Source: Hyphomicrobiales bacterium
Lineage (GTDB): Bacteria > Pseudomonadota > Alphaproteobacteria > Rhizobiales > JALURZ01
Assembly: GCA_027058735.1 (NCBI GenBank)
Contig: JALURZ010000042.1
Location: forward strand, 1-5,991
Direction of reading: 5' to 3'
Length of the DNA stretch: 5,991 nucleotides
Shown: positions 1 through 5,991 of the stretch, piece by piece
Layout: each line of letters opens with the position of its first letter
Numbering within the stretch: position 1 is the stretch's first letter
Notes under the pieces: model-generated
What the model was told of the DNA's origin: nothing
Seen by the model: only the letters and a program-made list of their open reading frames with translations
The model's database searches: none
Made by a program: the position numbers and the translations under genes

Positions 1-1026
1 GTCAAGATAGGCTCGACGACCGCGACCCCTTCAGCGCGCGCGGTGTTTGCCGCAACGGGAGCGCTGGGCCGGGAAGGCGAAACGCATCGCAACCCGCAAA
101 TCGCCGATTTTTTCGACAGTCTCGGGGCCGATGGCGCGCCGTTCTACCGCTCTGTCATGGCGCGGCACCTCACCGCGCAGGCCATCGAGCGCGGTCATCT
201 GCGCCCCGGCGACATCGCCGGCTACACCGTCGTCCATCGCCGGCCCGTGAGGGGCAGGCGGCCCGGCGCGCGCGTGCTGCTCAATCCGCCGCCGTCATCT
301 GGCGGGGCGATGATCGCGCGCGCGTTTCATGAACTGGGCGAAGGGCACACGCCCGCCGCCTTCGCGATGGCCCTGGGCCGGGCGGATGCGGCGCGCAGAC
401 GCTGCGGCGGCGATCCGCAGCGCCTGCTGGAGGAGATCGGGATCGCGGCAGCCGGCGACCCTCCCGGCGGCGCGGTTCACCGCGGCACCACTCATGTAAG
501 CATCATCGATGGTCAGGGCAACGCCGCGTCCGCGACGGTTTCCAATGGCGAGGGCAATGGCCACATGGTCGGCGGCTGGGGCTTCATGATGAACAATGTG
601 CTGGGGGAAGAAGACCTCAATCCGCTGGGGTTTCATGCCTGGGAGCCGGGCAGACGCCTGTCCTCCATGATGGCGCCGGCGCTGGTCGAGTTCGGCGACG
701 GCGCGCTCGCCGCCATCGGGTCGGGGGGCTCCAACCGCATCCGCTCGGCCATGTTTCAGGCCATCGCGCACCTGTGCGCCGGGGCCGCGCCGCGCGAAGT
801 GGTCGCCGCGCCGCGGGTCCACGTGGAGGGTACTCACCTCGATTTCGAGGATCTTTTTGACGGGCCTGAGCGGCGCGCGCTGGCGGGCGGTTTCGCCGAT
901 CACCGCGCCTGGCCCGACCGCAACCTTTTTTTCGGCGGCGTCCACTGCGCCCTGCGACACGCCGATGGCGCCTTTTCGGGCGCCGGCGACATGCGCCGCA
1001 GCGGGGTTTATGTCGAAGTGGGGTGA
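1..1026 (+). CDS. ggt: Gamma-glutamyltransferase family protein, C-terminal part (5' end outside window)
   Basis: The frame is open from the first base to the TGA at 1024-1026, giving 341 residues. Family enzymes are N-terminal-nucleophile hydrolases that self-cleave before a threonine and hydrolyse or transfer gamma-glutamyl groups, often from glutathione, usually in the periplasm. Here the motif GTTHVS places the likely nucleophile at Thr163 of the fragment (bases 487-489), followed by IDGQGNAAS. Cleavage there would leave a small subunit of 179 residues, close to the 190 of E. coli. Further family marks are PPPSSGG near residue 98, NNVLGEEDLNP near 199-209, the Ser-Ser pair RLSSM (Ser221-Ser222), and GSGGSNRI (240-247). 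The stretch between NN and LSSM is about 20 residues against about 31 in E. coli, so the lid loop looks absent. The start and any signal peptide lie to the left, and the GTG at 43 is internal. The family is clear, but the substrate could be another gamma-glutamyl or acyl amide. Confidence 0.93.
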   Translation, partial: VKIGSTTATPSARAVFAATGALGREGETHRNPQIADFFDSLGADGAPFYRSVMARHLTAQAIERGHLRPGDIAGYTVVHRRPVRGRRPGARVLLNPPPSSGGAMIARAFHELGEGHTPAAFAMALGRADAARRRCGGDPQRLLEEIGIAAAGDPPGGAVHRGTTHVSIIDGQGNAASATVSNGEGNGHMVGGWGFMMNNVLGEEDLNPLGFHAWEPGRRLSSMMAPALVEFGDGALAAIGSGGSNRIRSAMFQAIAHLCAGAAPREVVAAPRVHVEGTHLDFEDLFDGPERRALAGGFADHRAWPDRNLFFGGVHCALRHADGAFSGAGDMRRSGVYVEVG

Positions 1027-1050
1027 GGGTCCGCCCCCGAAAGACACGCT
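1027..1050. other. Short gap between convergent ggt-like gene and polA
   Basis: Only 24 bases separate the two convergent stop codons. I see no stem followed by a T-run on either strand, so neither gene has an obvious intrinsic terminator here. Transcripts probably run into each other's 3' ends or end by another mechanism. Confidence 0.6.
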
Positions 1051-3954
1051 CTAATGCGCCTCGTCCCAGTTGGCGGCGGCCTTGGCATCGACTTTCAGCG
1101 GCACGCTCAAGGCCAGCGCCGGTTCGCAGGCGCGTTCCATGACCTGGCGCACGATTTCGGTCGTGTCCGCGATTTCGGCGTCCGCCACCTCGAAGATCAG
1201 CTCGTCATGGACCTGCAGCAGCATGGCCGCGCCGAGGCCGGCTTCCCGCAGCGCGCCGGGCATGCGGATCATGGCGCGGCGCAGGATATCGGCCGCCGTG
1301 CCCTGGATGGGAGCGTTGATGGCGGCGCGCTCCATGAAGCCGCGCCGGGCCGGATTTTTCGAATTGATTTCGGGATAATGGCAGCGCCGGCCGAACGCGG
1401 TCTCGACATAACCCGTCCGGCGGCAGAATTCCCTGGTCTCCTCCATATAGGCGAGAATGCCGGGGAAGCGTTCGAAATAGGTGTCGATATAGGCCTTGGC
1501 CTCGCTGCGCGGAATGGCAAGCTGGTTGGCCAGGCCGAACGCCGAAATGCCGTAGATGATGCCGAAATTGATCGCCTTGGCGCGCCGGCGCACGGATGGG
1601 TCCATGCCCTCGATGGGCACGCCGAACATTTCGCTCGCCGTCATGGCGTGAATGTCCAGGCCGTCCGCGAACGCCTGCTTCAGCGGCGCGATATCGGCGA
1701 TATGGGCCAGCACCCGCAGTTCGATCTGGCTGTAGTCGGCGCTCAACAGCTTGTGGCCGGGAATGGCGACAAAGGCGGTGCGGATCTTGCGCCCTTCCGG
1801 CGTGCGCACGGGAATATTCTGCAGGTTCGGTTCAGACGACGACAGCCGCCCGGTGGTGGTGGCGGCCAGCGAAAAAGAGGTGTGTACGCGGCCCGTGTCC
1901 GGATTGATGAAACCGGGCAGCGCATCGGTATAGGTGCTGCGCAGCTTGGACAGCTGGCGCCATTCCAGCACCTTGGCCGGCAGGTCATGCCCCTCGCCCG
2001 CAAGCTGTTCCAGCACGTCCGCGCCGGTGGCCCAGGCGCCGGTCCTGGTTTTGCGCCCGCCCGAAAGCCCCATCTTGTCGAACAGGATTTCACCCAGTTG
2101 CCGGGGCGAGCCGACGTTGAACGCCTCGCCGGCAAGGGCGTGAATTTCGGCCTCAAGCATGTCGAGACTGTTCGCGAAATCCCCCGACAGGGCGGCCAGC
2201 ACGGTGCGCTCAACGGTGATGCCGGCCCGCTCCATGGCGCTCAGCACCGCCACCATGGGGCGTTCCAGGGTTTCATAGACGGTTGCGCGGCGCTCCGCCA
2301 CCAGGCGCGGCTTCAGCACCCGGTGCAGACGCAAGGTGACATCGGCGTCCTCCGCCGCATAAGGCGCGGCCTCCTCGATCGCCACCAGACCGAAGGTCAC
2401 CGCCCCCTTGCCGGAGCCGGCGACCGCCTTGAAGGGGATCGGCGCATGGTCGAGATGACGCCGCGACAATTCGTCCATGCCGTGGCCGCCGAGGCCCGAA
2501 TCGAGCGCATAGGAGAGCAGCATGGTGTCATCGATGGGCGCAATGGCGACGTCGTGGCGCGCCAGTATCTGAGCGTCGAACTTGATGTTCTGGCCGACCT
2601 TGAGAACGCCCGGGTCCTCCAGCAGCGGTTTGAGCAGCGCCAGCGCGTCCTTGAGCGGTATCTGCGCGCCCACATCGCCCGCGAGCCCGAGGCCTTCATC
2701 GGCGCGGTGCGCGATCGGCACGTAGCACGCCGCCCCCGGTTCGGTGCAGAGCGAAAAGCCGACCAGATCGGCGCGCATGGCGTCGAGCGAATTGGTCTCG
2801 GTGTCGAACGCGAAGATTCCCTTTGCGCGCGCTTCGCCGATCCAGCGCTCAAGCGCGGCCCGTTCGCGCACGGTCTCATAGGCGCTTTTTTCGAACGGCA
2901 CCTTGAGCATGTCGCTGAGCGCCTGTTGCGCCACCGCCGCCGGGCCATCGGCCGAGTTCGCGTCCGGCGGCTGCGCGGACGGCGCGGGGTCGTGCCCGAT
3001 CAGGTCGGCGGCCGGGTCGTCGCCCGCCTCGATCGTGTCGGGATCGACATGGAGCGCATCGGCGATCCGCCGGGTCAGGGTGTTGAATTCCATCGCCTTG
3101 AGAAAGCCGATCAGGGTTGCCGGGTCGGGCTCGCGCACGGCGAACTCCTCAAGCGCGTGATCGAGCGCCACCTGCCGGTCCAGCGTGACCAACTGGCGCG
3201 AGACGCGGGCCAGATCGGCGAACTCGATCAGGTTTTCGCGCCGTCTGGTCTGCTTGATTTCACCGGCGCGCGCCAGCAGCGTGTCGAGATCGCCGTATTC
3301 GTTGATGAGCTGGGCGCCGGTTTTAACGCCGATGCCCGGAACGCCCGGCACATTGTCGCTCGAATCCCCCGCCAGCGCCTGCACATCGACCACCTTGTGC
3401 GGCGCGACGCCGAATTTCTCCATCACTTGCGCTTCGCGGATGCGGCGGTTCTTCATGGTGTCGAGCATTTCCACCCGTTCGCCCACGAGTTGCATCAGGT
3501 CCTTGTCCGAGGAAACGATGGTGACCATGGCGCCGGCAGCGGCGGCCAGGCGGGCATAGGTGGCGATCAGGTCGTCGGCCTCAAAGCCCTCCTTTTCGAT
3601 GCACGGAACATTGAACGCCTTGACCGCATCGCGGATGAGCGGAAACTGCGGCGCCAGGTCTTCGGGCGCCGGCGGCCGGTTGGCCTTGTAGTCGGGATAG
3701 ATGTCGTTGCGGAACGATTTGCCGGAATAATCGAATATCACCGCGAAATGGGTTGGCCGGTCACCGTCTTTTGTGTCCTGCAGCAGCTTGTAGAGCATGT
3801 TGCAAAAGCCCGCGACCGCGCCCACCGGCAGCCGGTCGCTCTTGCGCGTCAGCGGCGGCAGGGCGTGATAGGCGCGGAAAATGTAGCCCGATCCGTCAAT
3901 CAGATAGACATGGTCGCCCGGCTTCAGGGCATCGTTTGCGCGTGCATCGCTCAT
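1051..3954 (-). CDS. polA: DNA polymerase I
   Basis: This is a 967-residue DNA polymerase I (E. coli has 928), which fills gaps in repair and removes RNA primers from Okazaki fragments. The 5' nuclease domain (about 15-300) keeps its acidic metal ligands: Asp20, Asp75, Glu125/Asp127/Asp128, Asp150/Asp152 and Asp197/Asp200, with the helix-hairpin-helix segment VPGVPGIGVKTG. An Ala/Asp/Pro-rich linker spans roughly 305-345. The 3'-5' exonuclease is intact: Exo I DTE (384-386), Exo II Asn456/Asp460, Exo III Tyr532/Asp536. In the polymerase domain, motif A is DYSQIELR (Asp740), motif B has Arg789, Lys793, Phe797 and Tyr801, and motif C is HDE (916-918). I chose the ATG at 3952-3954 because the family N-terminus (HVYLIDGSG) follows about 15 residues later and a weak GGGA lies just upstream. 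A TTG start at 3993 would add 13 residues that do not resemble the family. The gene is convergent with the ggt-like gene and divergent from the tRNA. Confidence 0.98.
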   Translation of the reverse strand: MSDARANDALKPGDHVYLIDGSGYIFRAYHALPPLTRKSDRLPVGAVAGFCNMLYKLLQDTKDGDRPTHFAVIFDYSGKSFRNDIYPDYKANRPPAPEDLAPQFPLIRDAVKAFNVPCIEKEGFEADDLIATYARLAAAAGAMVTIVSSDKDLMQLVGERVEMLDTMKNRRIREAQVMEKFGVAPHKVVDVQALAGDSSDNVPGVPGIGVKTGAQLINEYGDLDTLLARAGEIKQTRRRENLIEFADLARVSRQLVTLDRQVALDHALEEFAVREPDPATLIGFLKAMEFNTLTRRIADALHVDPDTIEAGDDPAADLIGHDPAPSAQPPDANSADGPAAVAQQALSDMLKVPFEKSAYETVRERAALERWIGEARAKGIFAFDTETNSLDAMRADLVGFSLCTEPGAACYVPIAHRADEGLGLAGDVGAQIPLKDALALLKPLLEDPGVLKVGQNIKFDAQILARHDVAIAPIDDTMLLSYALDSGLGGHGMDELSRRHLDHAPIPFKAVAGSGKGAVTFGLVAIEEAAPYAAEDADVTLRLHRVLKPRLVAERRATVYETLERPMVAVLSAMERAGITVERTVLAALSGDFANSLDMLEAEIHALAGEAFNVGSPRQLGEILFDKMGLSGGRKTRTGAWATGADVLEQLAGEGHDLPAKVLEWRQLSKLRSTYTDALPGFINPDTGRVHTSFSLAATTTGRLSSSEPNLQNIPVRTPEGRKIRTAFVAIPGHKLLSADYSQIELRVLAHIADIAPLKQAFADGLDIHAMTASEMFGVPIEGMDPSVRRRAKAINFGIIYGISAFGLANQLAIPRSEAKAYIDTYFERFPGILAYMEETREFCRRTGYVETAFGRRCHYPEINSKNPARRGFMERAAINAPIQGTAADILRRAMIRMPGALREAGLGAAMLLQVHDELIFEVADAEIADTTEIVRQVMERACEPALALSVPLKVDAKAAANWDEAH

Positions 3955-4059
3955 GGGTCCCACTATGCCATCGCCAGGCGCGGTCCGAAGCAAAAATCTG
4001 GCCCGCGCGCGAGCGCGCTGGGGATAACGGGGGCGTGGCGAGCGGCATCAGGCGCGTCA

Positions 4060-4088
4060 TTGCCCGCGCGCGCGCGATCGGTTATCAC
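4060..4088 (+). promoter_or_regulatory. Candidate promoter of tRNA-Arg(CCG)
   Basis: TTGCCC at 4060-4065 matches 4 of 6 bases of the sigma-70 -35 box, and TATCAC at 4083-4088 matches 4 of 6 of the -10 box, with an ideal 17-base spacer. Transcription would start near 4095, leaving a leader of only a few bases before the mature 5' end. The match is modest, and its position directly before the tRNA is the main support. Confidence 0.42.
4065..4076. repeat. (CG)6 alternating dinucleotide run
   Basis: Six consecutive CG dinucleotides lie inside the spacer of the candidate tRNA promoter. Alternating CG tracts can adopt left-handed DNA under negative supercoiling. Whether that matters here is unknown, and such runs arise easily in high-G+C genomes. 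Confidence 0.8.
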
Positions 4089-4096
4089 TCAGGAAA

Positions 4097-4173
<77 letters not shown>

Positions 4174-4232
4174 TTGTTGATCTCACGCCGTTCGCTTCGC
4201 TCAAGGCTCCGATGGGGCGGCCTGGCCGGCCG

Positions 4233-4251
4233 GCGCCCGCTTGGGCGCTTT
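4233..4251 (+). terminator. GC hairpin with TTT, repeat unit 1 (possible tRNA terminator)
   Basis: GCGCCC (4233-4238) pairs perfectly with GGGCGC (4243-4248) around the loop GCTT, followed by TTT (4249-4251). The geometry fits a weak intrinsic terminator for the tRNA transcript, 60 bases after the CCA. The T-run is short, so termination may be partial. The same GCGCCC could instead pair with GGGCG at 4215-4219, which would compete with this stem. Confidence 0.42.
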
Positions 4252-4346
4252 GGCGCGCGTTCGAAGTTTCGCCATCAAGGCGCGCCATTGTTGATCTCAC
4301 GCCGTTCGCTTCGCTCAAGGCTCCGATGGGGCGGCCTGGCCGGCCG

Positions 4347-4365
4347 GCGCCCGCTTGGGCGCTTT
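4347..4365 (+). terminator. GC hairpin with TTT, repeat unit 2
   Basis: This is an exact copy of the hairpin in unit 1, shifted by 114 bases. It would act as a second stop for transcripts that read through the first. Confidence 0.38.
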
Positions 4366-4460
4366 GGCGCGCGTTCGAAGTTTCGCCATCAAGGCACGCC
4401 ATTGTTGATCTCACGCCGTTCGCTTCGCTCAAGGCTCCGATGGGGCGGCCTGGCCGGCCG

Positions 4461-4479
4461 GCGCCCGCTTGGGCGCTTT
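4461..4479 (+). terminator. GC hairpin with TTT, repeat unit 3
   Basis: This third exact copy of the hairpin lies before the divergent tail of unit 3. It would also shield the convergent hydrolase gene from tRNA read-through. Confidence 0.38.
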
Positions 4480-4546
4480 GGCGTGCGTTCGAAGCTTCTC
4501 CTTTGAGACGCGCCAAACCCCGGAGCGTCCGCGACACGGATCAATC

Positions 4547-5329
4547 TCAACGCGCCTCCATCCCGTGAACAAACCGGACGATATGGCGTGCAACGGTTGC
4601 TCCGTCTTCCAGCAGAATGGAATGTTTCAGACGCGGCAGGATCACCAGTTCCGCGTTGTCGAGTTCGGCTGCGATCAGCCGGTTCAGGCGCGGGCTGCAT
4701 CCGCCGTCATTTTCTCCGCTCAGCACCAGACAGGGCGCCTTGATCTGGTGCAGCCAGGGCAGCATTTCGGTTTGCGCGTAAATGCGGAACACGTTCAGGA
4801 AAATCTCTGGCGGCATGGCCGTCACCTGGTCCAGACGCCGCTGAACGATATCAGGGCTGTTGGCCAGAAACCCGTCCGTGAACCAGCGGCCGGTGAGCGT
4901 GGGCAGCACCTCGCGGATGCCTTTTTCCTCCATCGCGTGCACCACCGCGCGGACGTTCGCGGTGTCCTGTTGCGTGCGCCCGGCCGCGGTGGACAACAGC
5001 GCCAGCGACAGCACACGGTGCGGATAGTCGCGCGCATAGGCCGGCGCGATCATGCCGCCAAGGGAATGGCCGGCAAAATGCGCCCGGTCGAAGCCCAGGC
5101 GCCGGCGCAAGCGTTCCAGGTCCGCGACCAGATCGTCCAGACCGAATGCGCCTTCGCCAGCCGGCGATGCGCCGTGCCCGCGCAGATCATAGCTGATGAC
5201 GGTGAAATGCCGGGTCAGCTCCGGCATGGCGAAGCGCCATGTATCGCGCGCCGCGCCAATGCCGTGAATGAGAAACAGCGGCGGCCCGCTGCCCTCAAGC
5301 GAATAGGCGCAATCGATTGCCCGTGTCAT
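4547..5329 (-). CDS. Alpha/beta hydrolase
   Basis: This 260-residue protein has the alpha/beta-hydrolase fold, a typical length for the esterase, enol-lactonase and C-C hydrolase branches. The oxyanion HG motif is LIHGIG (20-25), and DLRGHG follows at 48-53. The nucleophile elbow is GHSLGG with Ser89. The likely acid is Asp208 in SGENDGG, and the base is His236 in LKHSILLE, giving a complete Ser-Asp-His triad. A cap-like segment lies between about 115 and 190. No signal peptide is seen, so it should be cytoplasmic. I chose the ATG at 5327-5329 because it overlaps the upstream TGA as ATGA and has AGGCGG four bases before it. A longer frame from 5404 would only read into the neighbour. The coupling points to a shared pathway with the flavin monooxygenase. 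The nearest relatives by feel are 3-oxoadipate enol-lactonase-like hydrolases, but the substrate cannot be assigned. Confidence 0.92.
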   Translation of the reverse strand: MTRAIDCAYSLEGSGPPLFLIHGIGAARDTWRFAMPELTRHFTVISYDLRGHGASPAGEGAFGLDDLVADLERLRRRLGFDRAHFAGHSLGGMIAPAYARDYPHRVLSLALLSTAAGRTQQDTANVRAVVHAMEEKGIREVLPTLTGRWFTDGFLANSPDIVQRRLDQVTAMPPEIFLNVFRIYAQTEMLPWLHQIKAPCLVLSGENDGGCSPRLNRLIAAELDNAELVILPRLKHSILLEDGATVARHIVRFVHGMEAR

Positions 5330-5991
5330 TTCGCCGCCTGTGGCGCGGGCTTCATGGCGCTGGAAAATACCGGCGCGACCTCCTCGGCGAATTGCGCGAT
5401 ACAATCGAGGGTCGCGCCCTGATCGACGCCGAAATTGACGCTCAGGATGAACCGGTCGATACCCAGATCGCTGTAGACCCCAAGCTTGTCGATCATTTCC
5501 TGCGCGGAGCCGATAAGCAGGCTTTCGGCCAGTTGCTCGCGGGTCTGTTCGCGCGGCAGTTCCCTGATCAGCCCGTTCTCGACAATGCCGGGCCCGGTGA
5601 ACACGTTGTCGAAGCGGGCGTAGTATTTTTCCGCCTGCGCCAGCCGCGATGCGCGCTCGCCATCGCTGTTGGTCACGAACCCCAGTCTCGACAGGGACAA
5701 CGTGAGGTTCTTGCCCGCCTCGCCCATTTCGTCTTTGGCGCGGTTGAAGCCCGACACCTGGTCAAGCAGCAACTGGTGGCGCCCCGCCAGCGGCGTCGTC
5801 TGTATGTGGAAACCGCGTTTGGCGCAGTGATAGACGCCCTGCGGATTGAGCACCGCCATCATCAGTTGCGGCCCGCCCGGCGATATCGGCCGCGGCATGA
5901 TGGTGAGCGGGTCGAATTTGTAATACTGCCCGTCCCAGGAAACCTCTTCCTCGCTCAGAAGTTTTTGCAGCACCTCCAGGGACTCGTTGAA
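5326..5991 (-). CDS. Luciferase-like (LLM class) flavin-dependent monooxygenase, C-terminal part (5' end outside window)
   Basis: The frame is open from the right edge to the TGA at 5326-5328, giving 221 residues of a protein that usually has roughly 330-380; the N-terminal third of the TIM barrel is missing. It begins FNESLEVL, and WDGQYYKFDPLTIMPRP (19-35) matches the 'G-x-YY ... P-x-P' region of bacterial-luciferase-like enzymes. The stretch LLIGSAQEMIDKL (158-170) is the usual 'GSPEEV' helix, followed by LGIDRFILSV and a C-terminal FAEEVAPVF helix. Such enzymes use reduced FMN, or in some branches F420, with oxygen to oxidise organic substrates. Phosphate-binding residues specific to the cofactor cannot be judged in this fragment. 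A GTG at 5971-5973 is internal, not the start. The ATGA overlap with the hydrolase indicates one operon. Family confidence is high; the reaction is unknown. Confidence 0.9.
   Translation of the reverse strand, partial: FNESLEVLQKLLSEEEVSWDGQYYKFDPLTIMPRPISPGGPQLMMAVLNPQGVYHCAKRGFHIQTTPLAGRHQLLLDQVSGFNRAKDEMGEAGKNLTLSLSRLGFVTNSDGERASRLAQAEKYYARFDNVFTGPGIVENGLIRELPREQTREQLAESLLIGSAQEMIDKLGVYSDLGIDRFILSVNFGVDQGATLDCIAQFAEEVAPVFSSAMKPAPQAAK

Larger units (their letters stand above)
3955..4096. other. Divergent intergenic region between polA and tRNA-Arg
   Basis: This 142-base spacer must hold the polA promoter on the minus strand and the tRNA promoter on the plus strand. It is rich in alternating C and G, with a GC-rich imperfect inverted sequence at about 4002-4022 (CCCGCGCG...GCGCTGGG). 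I find no convincing -35/-10 pair for polA. A CATAGT-like hexamer lies only a few bases before its ATG, too close for an ordinary leader and without a well-spaced -35. Short reading frames crossing this area look like by-products of the base composition. Confidence 0.6.

Noticed and set aside
3955..3993. Thirteen-residue N-terminal extension of polA from a TTG
   Set aside because: The extra residues have no family counterpart, and the ATG at 3952-3954 places the conserved N-terminal motif at the usual distance.
4513..4546. Possible terminator of the hydrolase operon on the minus strand
   Set aside because: Only a four-base stem (CGGA/TCCG) can be drawn, and the bases after it (GGGGTTTGG on the minus strand) do not form a proper T-run.
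4212..4568. Plus-strand 118-residue frame across the repeat array
   Set aside because: It exists only because the repeat length preserves frame. It overlaps another open frame on the same strand and runs into the 3' end of the hydrolase gene, and I see no ribosome site.
4469..5422. Plus-strand 317-residue frame opposite the hydrolase
   Set aside because: It lies antisense to a gene with a complete catalytic triad and has no recognisable family features of its own.

Overview
The window is high-G+C bacterial chromosome, most likely from an alphaproteobacterium. This rests on the strong G/C bias at third codon positions, the alphaproteobacterial style of the DNA polymerase I, and a tRNA-Arg(CCG) of the type common in that class. 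The genus cannot be fixed from this sequence. Most of the window is ordinary core or metabolic sequence; the unusual part is the stretch just after the tRNA.

Layout: (1) 1-1026, plus strand: the C-terminal 341 residues of a gamma-glutamyltransferase-family Ntn hydrolase, cut by the left edge. (2) 1051-3954, minus strand: a complete polA, convergent with the first gene across 24 bases, with all 5'-nuclease, 3'-5' exonuclease and polymerase motifs intact. (3) 3955-4096: the divergent spacer between polA and the tRNA, with a candidate tRNA promoter whose spacer holds a (CG)6 run. (4) 4097-4173, plus strand: tRNA-Arg(CCG) with encoded CCA. (5) 4171-4512: three head-to-tail 114-bp repeats that start exactly at the tRNA CCA end; each holds a GC hairpin followed by TTT. 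(6) 4547-5329, minus strand: an alpha/beta hydrolase. (7) 5326-5991, minus strand: the C-terminal 221 residues of a luciferase-like flavin monooxygenase, cut by the right edge. Its stop overlaps the hydrolase start as ATGA.

The last two genes form a translationally coupled pair and probably serve one oxidative/hydrolytic catabolic step, although the substrate cannot be read from sequence. polA and the tRNA are housekeeping genes transcribed away from each other. The tRNA plus its repeat array recalls the tandem repeats after E. coli tyrT, which also start at the tRNA 3' end and have been linked to a small RNA (rtT) and an arginine-rich peptide (Tpr). It is the best candidate here for something undescribed, but a passive repeat expansion remains possible.
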